Below are positions 52,167-61,841 of a DNA stretch of 64,000 bases, piece by piece (position 1 is the stretch's first letter; the number at the start of each line of letters is the position of its first letter). Position numbers and translations under genes: made by a program. The notes beneath the pieces were generated by a model. It worked only from the letters and a program-made list of their open reading frames with translations. It did no database searches and was not told the origin of the DNA. Origin of the DNA: Erysipelotrichaceae bacterium (lineage in GTDB: Bacteria > Bacillota_I > Bacilli_A > RFN20 > CAG-449); contig SVBD01000002.1 of assembly GCA_015059045.1 (NCBI GenBank), forward strand, positions 62,001 through 126,000. The letters are read 5' to 3'.

Positions 52167-52718
52167 CTATTCTTCACCCATTAAAGATAGTTTTAACTTT
52201 TCTTTTTCTTCTTTTCCATAGAAATATTCAATAATTTCTAATCCTAAATCAATAGAATAATACATTGATTTTCCGGTAATGAAATTACCATCTCTAACAA
52301 CGCCTTTATCTCTAAAATAAGTGCCTCCAACTACTTGCTTTTCAAAGCCGGGATAACAAGTAAATGAATGGTTATTCAAATGACCAAGTCTACCTACTAA
52401 AAATGGTGCAGCGCAAATAGAGGCTACTAATTTATTATTCTTAACAAAATGATCAATTATTAAATCAACTTGTGGAATATTACTTAAAACTTGGAAAGAT
52501 CCTGGACCCCCAGGAATAAATAAGAAATCAAAGTTATTTAATGAAACTTCTTCAATTAATTTATCATAATGAACCACTAAGTTTAATTTACTAGTTACAT
52601 CATTTCTCTTCATCATACTTGCTAAAACTAATTCTTCGTTATGACGAAGTAAAACATCAATAGTTGCGATTAATTCAGTATCTTCATAATAATCGCCAAT
52701 AAGAACTAAACCTTTCAT
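52167..52718 (-). CDS. DJ-1/PfpI-family protein
   Basis: A 183-residue protein of the DJ-1/ThiJ fold. FDFLFIPGGPGSFQVL and LVASICAAPFLVGRLGHL carry the nucleophile-elbow cysteine. YCP-type GFEKQVVGGTYFRDKGVVRDGNFITGK follows. Family members act as glyoxalases, chaperones or deglycation enzymes; which one applies here is open. It lies between gatB (7 bp) and mscS. Confidence 0.85.
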   Translation of the reverse strand: MKGLVLIGDYYEDTELIATIDVLLRHNEELVLASMMKRNDVTSKLNLVVHYDKLIEEVSLNNFDFLFIPGGPGSFQVLSNIPQVDLIIDHFVKNNKLVASICAAPFLVGRLGHLNNHSFTCYPGFEKQVVGGTYFRDKGVVRDGNFITGKSMYYSIDLGLEIIEYFYGKEEKEKLKLSLMGEE

Positions 52719-52725
52719 AAATCAC

Positions 52726-54156
52726 CTATTTAGATTTCAATACTTCTACTACTAATTTTGAAGTAATAGCAGGATTTACTTTACCTTTTGTCTTCTTCAT
52801 GATTTGTCCAACTAAGAATCCAACTGCTCTATCTTTACCATTTTTATAGTCAATAACAGATTGAGGGAATTCTTCAATTGTTTCCACAACAATTTGTTTA
52901 ATTTCATCCTCATTAGAATTTTGTTTTAAACCTAATTCATCAGCAAGTTTAGATGCGCTTTCATTATTAACCGTCATTCTTTCAAATACCGTTCTTGCTT
53001 GATTAAATGATAATGTGGATTTTTCTAACATTCCAATTAATTCATCTAAATTATCTGGTGTTACCTTCAAATCATTAATTGATATTTCATTTTTATTTAA
53101 ATACGCTAAAATGTCTCCATTTAGCCAATTCCAATAAGCTTTTGCTCTTGCCTTATTAACTTTAATACAATTATCAAAATAAGCTGCCATTTGACGATTT
53201 TGTAGCATTTGATTTGCTTCATCTTCACTTAATCCAACACCTAGATATCTTGCTAATTTTTCCGAAGCTAATTCAGGACATGTATCAATTGCATTTTGAA
53301 TAAATTCTTGACTTAATCTAATTGGAACAATATTTGGTTCTGGGAAGTATTTATAATCTACCGAATCAGTTTTCTTTCTCATTAAGACTGTTTCTTTTTT
53401 AAGTTCATCGAAACGTCTTGTTTCTTGATCGATTGCAATACCTTTTAAAAGAGATTTAGTTTGTCTTTTAATCTCAAAGTCAATTGCTCTTTGAACGTTT
53501 GCAGTCGAGTTAAGATTTTTAACTTCTACCTTAGTTCCAAATTTATCTGAGCCGTATGGTCTAATAGAAATATTAACGTCACATCTTAAAGAGCCTTCTT
53601 CCATCTTACCATCACTAACATCAGAGAAAACAACAATTGATTTGATTGCTTCAACATAACGCATTGCTTCTTCACCATTTCTAATATTTGGACGAGAAAC
53701 AATTTCAATTAATGGAGTTCCAGCACGGTTGTAGTCAAGTAAAGTATAATCCGCCATATGAAGTTGTTTACATGTATCTTCTTCCATATGAAGTCTTTCA
53801 ATTTCAATTCGTTTTACATTACCATCTGATAATTTTACATCTACATAACCATTCTTTCCAATAGGACGTTTATCTTGAGTGATTTGGAATCCTTTAGGTA
53901 AGTCACTATAGAAATAGTTTTTCCTATCAAAATATAATTCATTGTCGATTTCCATATTTAACGCATTACTTACTCTAATTGCGTTAATTACTGCTTGTTT
54001 ATTAACAATAGGCATTGTACCTGGGAAAGCGATATCAAGTGGTCTAACTAATGTGTTTGCTTCTTTACCAAAAGCGATTGGACTAGATGAAAACATTTTA
54101 CTTTTAGTTTTCATTTCAACGTGGATTTCAATTCCAATTACTGCTTCAAAGTTCAT
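52726..54156 (-). CDS. gatB: Asp/Glu-tRNA amidotransferase subunit B
   Basis: A 476-residue subunit that binds tRNA and activates the misacylated residue. FEAVIGIEIHVEMKTKSKMFSSSP is the family opening, and DYNRAGTPLIEIVSRP and EVKNLNSTANVQRAIDFEI follow; a C-terminal YqeY-like tail (DYKNGKDRAVGFLVGQIMKKTKGKVNP) binds the tRNA elbow. Its start overlaps the gatA stop as TAATG. Because asnS is also present, GatCAB is needed mainly for Gln-tRNA. Confidence 0.96.
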   Translation of the reverse strand: MNFEAVIGIEIHVEMKTKSKMFSSSPIAFGKEANTLVRPLDIAFPGTMPIVNKQAVINAIRVSNALNMEIDNELYFDRKNYFYSDLPKGFQITQDKRPIGKNGYVDVKLSDGNVKRIEIERLHMEEDTCKQLHMADYTLLDYNRAGTPLIEIVSRPNIRNGEEAMRYVEAIKSIVVFSDVSDGKMEEGSLRCDVNISIRPYGSDKFGTKVEVKNLNSTANVQRAIDFEIKRQTKSLLKGIAIDQETRRFDELKKETVLMRKKTDSVDYKYFPEPNIVPIRLSQEFIQNAIDTCPELASEKLARYLGVGLSEDEANQMLQNRQMAAYFDNCIKVNKARAKAYWNWLNGDILAYLNKNEISINDLKVTPDNLDELIGMLEKSTLSFNQARTVFERMTVNNESASKLADELGLKQNSNEDEIKQIVVETIEEFPQSVIDYKNGKDRAVGFLVGQIMKKTKGKVNPAITSKLVVEVLKSK

Positions 54157-55631
54157 TAGTCATTCACCTTCTTTCCTGCATAAATATTTTTTAATCCTAA
54201 TTTTTCTTCTAAAGAAGAAGCGATATTAAACATATTTACTTCATCAAATGCTTTACATGTAATATTGAAAGCATATGGGAAGTTATCATCCATTCCTACA
54301 GGAATAGAGATAGAAGGTAATCCACCAAAGTTACCAATAGCCATATGGTTTTCAATAATTAAATTATCAACATCAATCTTTGTTGCATCATCAGTATTAT
54401 TAACAATTGGATTTCTAACTTTACCAGTACATGGAGTTAAAATAGCATCGTATGTTGATAATACTTCATTTACTTTATCAACGATCAAGTGTCTAATCTT
54501 TTGCGCTCTAATGAATAATTCTTCTTTATTGCTACTTAATAATGAGTAAGAACCAATAACGAATCTTCTTTTAATCAATTCACCAAAACCTATAGTTCTA
54601 GCTTTCATCATAACTTCTTGATATGATTTTTCTTCACCAATTCTTGGACCAAATTTAATACCATCTAAATTAGCATTATTACTTGTTGCTTCTGCACAAG
54701 AGATAATTAAATATGTTGGATAAATTGCACCCAATAATTCTCTACTAATACTTACTTCTTCAACAAGAGCTCCTTCTTCTTTTAATAAAGAAACAACCTT
54801 GTCAAAAGATTCTTTAATGCAAGAATCAACAATACCTGCATTAATTTCTTTTACATAAGCAATTCTTTTTCCTTTGACATTCCCATCAATTAAACTAGCA
54901 TAAGATGGTACTTCATTAATAGAACTTGTTGCATCATTCTCTAAATCTTCACCTGCTAAAACTTCAAGTAAAATAGCAGAATCTTTTACGCTTCTAGTAA
55001 AATAAGCAACGTGATCTAAACTTGGTGCAAATGGAAATAAACCAAAACGAGAAATTCTTCCCCAAGTTGGTTTTAACCCTACTAATCCACCATATGTTGC
55101 TGGTTTTCTAACTGAGTCACCTGTATCACTTCCTAAAGCAAAAGGGACAATACCTTGAGCGCAGATAGAAGCACTACCACAACTTGAGCCACCGATTTTA
55201 TAGGTGTGAGATGGATCATAAGGATTATATGTAATTCCTTTATGTCCAGTTGTTCCTGTACCACCCATTGCAAGTTCATCTAGAGTTGTTTTACAAAGTA
55301 ATACAGCTTTCTTTTCTTTTAATTTTCTAATTACTGTTGCGTCAAATACTGGAACGTAATCTTTTAAGATGTCACTTGAAGCTGTTGTTAAAATATCTTT
55401 TGTTGAAAAGTTGTCCTTAGCAACATAAGGAATACCCCAAAGTAAATTATCTACTTCTGGTTCAACTAAAGTACTAGCAAACTCTAAAGCTTCTTGTTCG
55501 CAAATAGTTTCAATGGCGTTTGTCTTTTCTTCTTTCAAATAATTTAAAGCTTCTTTAGTTAATTCTAATGGTGTAACTTTTTTACTTACTAAAAGTTCAT
55601 GTAATTCTTCAATTGTTCTTCCTAAATACAT
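54156..55631 (-). CDS. gatA: Asp/Glu-tRNA amidotransferase subunit A
   Basis: A 491-residue amidase that frees ammonia from glutamine. The Ser-cisSer-Lys triad is present: YVAKDNFSTK (Lys), GGSSCGSA (cis-Ser) and GSDTGDSVRKPATYGG (nucleophile Ser). The usual GSDTGGSIR reads GSDTGDSVR here. The track start at 55676 runs into gatC. ATG 55631, with GGTGGTGGG upstream and one base after the gatC stop, is preferred. Confidence 0.95.
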   Translation of the reverse strand: MYLGRTIEELHELLVSKKVTPLELTKEALNYLKEEKTNAIETICEQEALEFASTLVEPEVDNLLWGIPYVAKDNFSTKDILTTASSDILKDYVPVFDATVIRKLKEKKAVLLCKTTLDELAMGGTGTTGHKGITYNPYDPSHTYKIGGSSCGSASICAQGIVPFALGSDTGDSVRKPATYGGLVGLKPTWGRISRFGLFPFAPSLDHVAYFTRSVKDSAILLEVLAGEDLENDATSSINEVPSYASLIDGNVKGKRIAYVKEINAGIVDSCIKESFDKVVSLLKEEGALVEEVSISRELLGAIYPTYLIISCAEATSNNANLDGIKFGPRIGEEKSYQEVMMKARTIGFGELIKRRFVIGSYSLLSSNKEELFIRAQKIRHLIVDKVNEVLSTYDAILTPCTGKVRNPIVNNTDDATKIDVDNLIIENHMAIGNFGGLPSISIPVGMDDNFPYAFNITCKAFDEVNMFNIASSLEEKLGLKNIYAGKKVND

Positions 55632-55632
55632 A

Positions 55633-55929
55633 TTAACCCACCACCTTTGGTAATTTGATTTGTCCATCGACAACATCTTTAGCGTTCTTTAAAACTTCTT
55701 CTTTAGATAAACATTCTCCTTCAACATCTTCTCTTAAGAAAGAAGAGAAAACTTCAAAAGGAAAAGTCATTGGAGTAACTTCGCTTAATCCTTCAATGTC
55801 GCCTAATAATTCCATTTGTTTGGTAATAGTTTCAAATTCTTTTAGTAAAACTTGATATTGTTCTTCTGACATATCAAACATCAAGTTATTCGCACATTTC
55901 TTTAATATTTCTAAATCGTATTTTAACAT
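55633..55929 (-). CDS. gatC: Asp/Glu-tRNA amidotransferase subunit C
   Basis: A 98-residue linker subunit that wraps GatA and GatB. CANNLMFDMSEEQYQVLLKEFETITKQMELLGDIEGLSEVTPMTFPF matches the family. The first gene of gatCAB, 8 bp after pcrA, with GGAGGCAGC-ATG. Confidence 0.9.
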   Translation of the reverse strand: MLKYDLEILKKCANNLMFDMSEEQYQVLLKEFETITKQMELLGDIEGLSEVTPMTFPFEVFSSFLREDVEGECLSKEEVLKNAKDVVDGQIKLPKVVG

Positions 55930-55937
55930 GCTGCCTC

Positions 55938-58142
55938 CTATAATTTCTTAATTGCTATATGTGATCCTAAGAAAGTTTTCTTTCCTAAGGATGTATCATC
56001 AAATTTAATTACAATTAGTTGGTTTAGTATTTCAACAACTACGCCATCGCCTAGTTTTTCATGATTTACTCTATCTCCAACATTCCATTTATCAACTCCA
56101 TTAGTCTTTCTCATATCAATTTGAGGTTTAGGAGCAATATCCTTCTTTATCATTCCTTGAGGTTTGTAAAAAGGTTGTTCTTCTCTTCTACCAAAGGTAA
56201 ATCGATCATCACTAATTAATCCTGCCTCTTTAATAAATCTAGATGGTCTTAATGGACCTTGAATTGAGAAGTTATAATCTTGGTTTGAAGAAAGATACAA
56301 TCTTTTCTTTGCTCTAGTAAAGGCTACATAAGCTAAACGTCTTTCTTCTTCGATTCCTCTTCTTGATTCTAAAACTGCTCTTTGAGAAGGGAACACTCCT
56401 TCACCTAATGAATAGACAAATACATAATCGTATTCTAATCCTTTCGCGGTATGAACTGTCATTAAAGAAACATAATCACCTTCGCTAACTTCATCTTGAG
56501 AAGATTGTAACATTGCTGAATTAACAAATTCTTCAAATGTTAAAGTAGGATCATCAATTAATTGTAATCTTAATGAAGTAAATAATTCTTCAACGTTATC
56601 TCTTCTATCTTCCCATGTGTTGTCATCATCTTCTTTTAAGTAATCAAAATAACCTAAATCATTAACAATAAAATCATGTAGTTCTTGAACAAATAACTCA
56701 TCGATACTTTCCATTTTAGTTCTTAACTCGTTAATACCTTTAATCATAGTAACTAACGAAGCTTTTTGTTTTACAGTAACTGGAGCTTCATTAATATTTT
56801 CTCTTAAATAAGAGAATTTAGTTTGTCCCATTTCTTCAGAAGCTTGGACAATTCTTTCTAATGTTGTTGGCCCCATACCTCTTTTTGGAACATTGATTAC
56901 TCGATCAAAAGCAGTATCATCTAAATCATTAATTAATAATCTAAAGTAAGCAAGTACATCTTTAATTTCTTTTCTTTGGAAGAATTTTTGTCCACCAAAT
57001 ACTTTATATTTAATTCGGTAACTAGACAAAGTTGTTTCTAGTTCTCTAGTCAAATAGTTTGCGCGATATAAAACAACAATATCCTTTAGATTTACATTTT
57101 TATTTTTCTTCAAATCAAGAATTGTAGAAACAATATAATGAGTTTCTTCTTTATTGGTTCTTGCATTATAGAATTTTACTTTTTCTCCATCTTCATTAAC
57201 TGCTTCAAGAACTTTTTTAATTCTTTCATTATTATGTTCGATTAACATATTTGAAGCTTTTAAAATTTCTTTTGTCGAACGATAATTCTTATCAAGAATA
57301 ATTGTTTCAACTTTACTTGTAGAATCAATTTCTTTTAAAGAGTCCTCTAAATTTAGTATAATTCTATGGTTTGCACCTCTCCAAGTATAGATAGTTTGAT
57401 CTGGATCGCCAACTACATATAAAGAAGTTTCTTTATCCATAAGAAGAGTAATTAAATCAAATTGAACATCATTAATATCTTGGAATTCATCAATCAGAAT
57501 GTATCTAATATATCGACAATACTTATTTCTTACTTCATCAAAATTTCTTAAAATTTCAATTGTCTTTAATAATAAATCATCAAAATCCAATGACTTTCTA
57601 TCCTCTAAAATTTGAGTATATTCACCAAACATTCTCATAAATAGTTTTAATTCTTGGTTTGGAATTTCATTGTCTTTAATGTCTTTGTATTGATAACCAT
57701 TTGTCTTTTTAGAAGAAATCCAACCAATGCATTGTTTAATTTTTGGATCTGATTTAGTAAAGCCATTATTAACAAATACTTCCTTCATTACTGAAAGAGA
57801 ATCCTCTTCATCTAAAATTGAAAAACTCTTTGGATAGTTAATATAACTTGCTTCTCTTCTTAAAAAAGCAGCACACCAAGAGTGAATAGTTCCTAAAAAT
57901 AAGCTTTTTTGTTCACCGCAAATTTTAGTTACTCTCTCTTTAATTTCTTTAGCGGCTTTATTTGTAAAAGTCCACGCTAAGATTTGATAAGGTAGTACTA
58001 ATTCATTAGCTAGTAAATGAGCAATACGATACGTTAAAACTCTAGTCTTACCAGAACCTGCTCCAGCAATAACTCTAACGTATTTACTATCTGTTGTTAC
58101 ACCTTGTAATTGTTCTTTGTTTAATAAATTAGTATAATCCAT
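55938..58142 (-). CDS. pcrA: ATP-dependent DNA helicase PcrA/UvrD
   Basis: A 734-residue superfamily 1A helicase for repair and replication fork clearance. Motifs are AGAGSGKTRVLTYRI (Walker A), ILIDEFQDINDVQ, VGDPDQTIYTWRGA, DKNYRSTKEIL, MTVHTAKGLEYDYVFV and RLAYVAFTRAKKRLYLS. The C-terminal Tudor-like RVNHEKLGDGVVVEI contacts RNA polymerase in PcrA. ATG 58142 behind AGAGGGAAAT is preferred to the track start. It is co-transcribed with gatCAB. Confidence 0.95.
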   Translation of the reverse strand: MDYTNLLNKEQLQGVTTDSKYVRVIAGAGSGKTRVLTYRIAHLLANELVLPYQILAWTFTNKAAKEIKERVTKICGEQKSLFLGTIHSWCAAFLRREASYINYPKSFSILDEEDSLSVMKEVFVNNGFTKSDPKIKQCIGWISSKKTNGYQYKDIKDNEIPNQELKLFMRMFGEYTQILEDRKSLDFDDLLLKTIEILRNFDEVRNKYCRYIRYILIDEFQDINDVQFDLITLLMDKETSLYVVGDPDQTIYTWRGANHRIILNLEDSLKEIDSTSKVETIILDKNYRSTKEILKASNMLIEHNNERIKKVLEAVNEDGEKVKFYNARTNKEETHYIVSTILDLKKNKNVNLKDIVVLYRANYLTRELETTLSSYRIKYKVFGGQKFFQRKEIKDVLAYFRLLINDLDDTAFDRVINVPKRGMGPTTLERIVQASEEMGQTKFSYLRENINEAPVTVKQKASLVTMIKGINELRTKMESIDELFVQELHDFIVNDLGYFDYLKEDDDNTWEDRRDNVEELFTSLRLQLIDDPTLTFEEFVNSAMLQSSQDEVSEGDYVSLMTVHTAKGLEYDYVFVYSLGEGVFPSQRAVLESRRGIEEERRLAYVAFTRAKKRLYLSSNQDYNFSIQGPLRPSRFIKEAGLISDDRFTFGRREEQPFYKPQGMIKKDIAPKPQIDMRKTNGVDKWNVGDRVNHEKLGDGVVVEILNQLIVIKFDDTSLGKKTFLGSHIAIKKL

Positions 58143-58214
58143 ATTTCCCTCTTTAAACTTCAAAAAAAATTATATCACGAATAAAGATTTCTTTTAACAA
58201 GTTTTTAATTATAT

Positions 58215-58631
58215 TTAAAACTTGGCATAGTTTTCTAAATATAAATGAATTGGAGTTAATCCTCCAATTTGATTAATTACTTTTTCTTTATCAACAACTA
58301 ATAATGTTGGCGAAGTATTTATTCTTAAATCTAGATAATTACTCACCCCTATATTGTTTTGTTGGCACGAGAGAATTCTTTCATCTAGTCCATTTAAATT
58401 AATATAAAAAATATCAACTTTTTGATAGATTTTTGATGATTTTATGTAATCTATTAAAGTTGAACAACTCATACATTCATCCAAATAAAATAAGACGTGA
58501 TATTCTTCAATTTTTTGATTGAATATTTCTTCTAAATGAATTGTATATTTTTCAATCTCGTAAGGATTGAATTTATAAACAGAAACAATAACAACAATGA
58601 GTAATTTAAATAACATATAAAAAAACTTCAT
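58215..58631 (-). CDS. Membrane-anchored thioredoxin-like protein
   Basis: A 138-residue protein. An N-terminal hydrophobic segment (FYMLFKLLIVVIVSVYKF) acts as a signal or anchor. Then YHVLFYLDECMSCSTLIDY gives a CxxC motif in a thioredoxin-fold context, and INTSPTLLVVDKEKVI supplies the cis-proline region. It is probably an extracytoplasmic thiol protein. No partner such as CcdA or DsbB is adjacent. Confidence 0.65.
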   Translation of the reverse strand: MKFFYMLFKLLIVVIVSVYKFNPYEIEKYTIHLEEIFNQKIEEYHVLFYLDECMSCSTLIDYIKSSKIYQKVDIFYINLNGLDERILSCQQNNIGVSNYLDLRINTSPTLLVVDKEKVINQIGGLTPIHLYLENYAKF

Positions 58632-58710
58632 TTTTTTACCTCCTAAATAATTAATTACTTATTTCGAGTGAAAATTACTAAAAATATGTTAAAATAGTTT
58701 TGGTGATAAA

Positions 58711-59628
58711 ATGAAGAAACATCGTTTTGAAAATGTAAAAGCTTTAACATTTGCTTCAATCATGAGCGCTATTTCAATTGTTTTAATCCTTTTTTCTCAC
58801 TTTGTTGGAGATATAGGAATTCTTTTAATGTTGTTTCTTCCTCTATGTGCGGCTTTAGTTTCTGTATGTGTCGATTTTAAATATTCACTTATTTATGTAG
58901 TATCAACATTTTTAATATCTTGCATTGATTTTCAACTAGCTTTATTTATTGTTATCCCTTCTTTAATAGCCGGCTATATTTATGGCAAATTAATCAATGT
59001 CTACGTTCAAGGTCATTACATAATTTTAATTAATTCCTTGATTCTTTTAATTCTTCAATTTTTTGCCACTTACCTAATCAACTTTATTTATCAAATTGAT
59101 TTTGTATATACCTTAGCCCAAATCATTAGGATTAGCGAATCCACATTTAAAGATAGTTATTTACTCTTCTTATTTTTAATTGCTTTGATTCAATGTAGTT
59201 TATCTTACACTATCATTACTTCAGAATTTAAAAAATTCGATATTGAATTTAATGAAAAGAAAAATAAGTTTACTTTAAATATCACTTTAGAAGGATGTTT
59301 AATTCTATTTAGTGGGTTATTTATGTTTGTTTACGCCCCAATAGGTTATTTGCTTCTAGGAGTAAGTATCTATATGGGAATAGTCGTTGCTTATTATAAT
59401 TTTTCATATTATAAACGAAAAATCATCGTCCCTTTACAATTAATTTTATACTTTATCAGTCTAGTTTTAATGCTAGTTTTATTATCTTATGTTAAAGTAA
59501 TTTATCAACCATATTTAATTTTAATCCCTCTAATTAGTCAACTTGGAGTTTCATCTTTTATAATTTTTTATCAAAAAGTTATAAAGAAAAGCAAAATTAC
59601 ACCTTGTTTATTTGATAAATTAGATTAA
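58711..59628 (+). CDS. Multi-helix membrane protein (YybS/DUF2232-like)
   Basis: A 305-residue protein with about eight helices. The start RFENVKALTFASIMSAISIVLILFSHFV resembles YybS (DUF2232), and also the S components of ECF vitamin importers. No ECF motifs are strong enough to decide. It begins a run of three plus-strand membrane genes. Confidence 0.55.
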   Translation: MKKHRFENVKALTFASIMSAISIVLILFSHFVGDIGILLMLFLPLCAALVSVCVDFKYSLIYVVSTFLISCIDFQLALFIVIPSLIAGYIYGKLINVYVQGHYIILINSLILLILQFFATYLINFIYQIDFVYTLAQIIRISESTFKDSYLLFLFLIALIQCSLSYTIITSEFKKFDIEFNEKKNKFTLNITLEGCLILFSGLFMFVYAPIGYLLLGVSIYMGIVVAYYNFSYYKRKIIVPLQLILYFISLVLMLVLLSYVKVIYQPYLILIPLISQLGVSSFIIFYQKVIKKSKITPCLFDKLD

Positions 59629-59660
59629 AATAGGTAAAATAATCTAAAGGAGTCTTATAG

Positions 59661-60131
59661 ATGTTTGATTTTTTAAAAACTTTTGGACAAGGTTTACTAT
59701 ATTTAGTTCTATCACCATTTATTTTACTTATGGTAGTTTTATACACTATCTATTCCTTTTTTGTATTCTTCTTTATGTTCTTCAAAAGAATCTTCCTTTT
59801 CTTTGGAGGATACGATATGAAAGAAGAAATGAAAATTGATCGTATTGCTAAATTCCACATTGATCAACAAGATGAGGAAGAAGAAGTTAAAAAAGCTGTT
59901 CAACCTACTCCAATTATTGAGAAAAACAATACCACTGTCGTACAACCAATTATTATTCAAACAGATCAAAATGGTATTTTAAAATCAGTCCAAGTTGGTC
60001 AAATCACTAATACTACTAATGAAGCTCCAAAACAAATCGAAGAAGTCGTTGAAAGTATCGAATCACACGAAGAAGAATATGTAGAAAACGATTATTCAGA
60101 AGATAAAGAGGAGGATGAATATGATTATTAA
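59661..60131 (+). CDS. Membrane protein with long acidic tail
   Basis: A 156-residue protein. Residues about 8-48 are very hydrophobic (one or two helices, rich in F), then comes a basic/acidic linker. The last 60 residues are strongly acidic (EEVVESIESHEEEYVENDYSEDKEEDEYDY). I do not recognise a family. Its end overlaps the next gene by 17 bases, and that gene's ribosome site (GAGGAGG) lies inside its acidic tail. Confidence 0.6.
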   Translation: MFDFLKTFGQGLLYLVLSPFILLMVVLYTIYSFFVFFFMFFKRIFLFFGGYDMKEEMKIDRIAKFHIDQQDEEEEVKKAVQPTPIIEKNNTTVVQPIIIQTDQNGILKSVQVGQITNTTNEAPKQIEEVVESIESHEEEYVENDYSEDKEEDEYDY

Positions 60132-60816
60132 TTTCTTAATTCAATTATCCGAATCTGATAAAAGAGTTTTAATTGCTCTTTGCTTAGTATTAATTATTTT
60201 AATTATTTTATTTGGTTATTTAGTTAAACTTATTAAATATATTCTAGGTAAAAAAGCAGATTACGTTGATAATTCAATGTATGACTTATTAGACGCTAAT
60301 GTGATTTTAGATAAAAAGCATTTTAGAAGAGTTTCATGGGAAAAGAATAGAAGAAAGTTCTACTTTGAAGCAAGACTTCCTATCTTCTTCTTATTATTAT
60401 CTTGGTTTATGATTTTTATCTATATGTGCGTTGTTGGATTTGATTTATCATTTATTGCAAAATATAACAATGATCTGGTTTTAAAATTAGATTGGTCAGA
60501 ATCAATGATTCTATTATTAGATTTTATTCCAGCATTTGCTAAATGGCCAGAAGTAGTTAAAGTACCAGTTTTCCATTTTAATAAAATTGATGCATGGCTA
60601 ACTTATTTATTTGATATTGGATTTATATATAGTATCATTCATTTCATTCTTTGCTCTATTGTTTTACTTGCTAGAAATATCAGAACTATTAAAACTTCAA
60701 GCGAATACTTCAAAAAAGATTTAAAACAATTAAAAGAAGCAAAAATTAAAGCTCGTGGGGTTCATATCAAACAACCAAACGAAGAAATGAAGCAAATGAT
60801 TAAAGATGAAACTTAA
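60115..60816 (+). CDS. Three-helix membrane protein
   Basis: A 233-residue protein with helices at about residues 18-40, 84-110 and 165-190 and a basic C-terminus (RTIKTSSEYFKKDLKQLKEAKIKARGVHIK). I recognise no domain. The 17-base overlap with the acidic-tail gene suggests coupled translation, and the opposite charge of the two tails suggests the pair interacts. Confidence 0.6.
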   Translation: MNMIINFLIQLSESDKRVLIALCLVLIILIILFGYLVKLIKYILGKKADYVDNSMYDLLDANVILDKKHFRRVSWEKNRRKFYFEARLPIFFLLLSWFMIFIYMCVVGFDLSFIAKYNNDLVLKLDWSESMILLLDFIPAFAKWPEVVKVPVFHFNKIDAWLTYLFDIGFIYSIIHFILCSIVLLARNIRTIKTSSEYFKKDLKQLKEAKIKARGVHIKQPNEEMKQMIKDET

Positions 60817-60848
60817 AAAGCATACGAGCTAAATCGTATGCTTTTATT
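60813..60848. terminator. Bidirectional terminator
   Basis: AAAAGCATACGA-GCTAAA-TCGTATGCTTTT between the convergent membrane-gene and galE operons. Confidence 0.92.
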
Positions 60849-61830
60849 CTAATCCATCTGGGTTATTTTTGTGGAAGTTATATGCTGAAGATATAATATC
60901 TTCTAAGTCTTTTTTATTCTCCCAACCTAGAATTTCTTTAGCTTTTTTATTTGAAGCTACAAGAATTGAAGGGTCTCCTGGTCTTCTTGATGCTAATTCT
61001 TTTTTAATAGATTTTTCAGCTATTTTTTCACTTGTATTTATTACTTCAAGAACACTATGGCCAACACCTGTTCCTAAATTAAAGATGTTTGAATCATTTC
61101 CTTTTAATAAATAATCAATTGCTTTAATATGCGCAGAAGCTAAATCTTCTACGTGAATATAATCTCTAATACAAGTTCCATCATTAGTAGGATAGTCATT
61201 ACCAAATATTGAAATATGGTCTCTTTTTCCAAGTGGTACTTGTAATACTAATGGGATTAAGTGAGTTTCTGGATTATGATCTTCTCCTAAAACTCCATCA
61301 CTACTTGCTCCTGCTGCATTAAAGTATCTTAATGACACATATTTAATTCCAATACATTTATCACACCATTTCATAATGGTTTCCATCATTAATTTAGTTT
61401 CTCCATATACTGAAGTTGGTTCTGTTTTACTTTCTTCAGTAAGGATTTGATCGTCTTGTTCTCCATAAGTAGCCGCGCTAGAAGAAAAGACAATTTTATT
61501 AACCCCAACTTCTTGCATTGCTTGAAGTAAACTAATCATTCCATAGACATTGTTATCAAAGTATGAAAGAGGATCTTTCATACTAACACCAACTAGAGAC
61601 AAAGCAGCAAAATGAACTACAGCATCAACTTTTTCTTCTTTCAAAACTTTTACCAATTCAGTTTTATTCCTGATATCTAAATTATAAAATTTTGCTCTTT
61701 TATCCACACTTGAAAGATGTCCGGTATTTAAGTTGTCAACAACAACAACATCGTATCCTACATTTAAGAATTCTCTTACATTAATTGAGCCAATATAACC
61801 CGCTCCACCAACAATTAATATTTTTGACAT
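60844..61830 (-). CDS. galE: UDP-glucose 4-epimerase
   Basis: A 328-residue SDR epimerase that interconverts UDP-glucose and UDP-galactose for sugar use and surface polysaccharide. The NAD motif is GGAGYIGSINV, the catalytic residues are SSSAATYG and VYGETK (YxxxK), and NLGTGVGHSVLEV is near the end. The length is standard. It is the last gene of asnS-orf-galE. Confidence 0.95.
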   Translation of the reverse strand: MSKILIVGGAGYIGSINVREFLNVGYDVVVVDNLNTGHLSSVDKRAKFYNLDIRNKTELVKVLKEEKVDAVVHFAALSLVGVSMKDPLSYFDNNVYGMISLLQAMQEVGVNKIVFSSSAATYGEQDDQILTEESKTEPTSVYGETKLMMETIMKWCDKCIGIKYVSLRYFNAAGASSDGVLGEDHNPETHLIPLVLQVPLGKRDHISIFGNDYPTNDGTCIRDYIHVEDLASAHIKAIDYLLKGNDSNIFNLGTGVGHSVLEVINTSEKIAEKSIKKELASRRPGDPSILVASNKKAKEILGWENKKDLEDIISSAYNFHKNNPDGLE

Positions 61831-61841
61831 AATTTTCTCCT

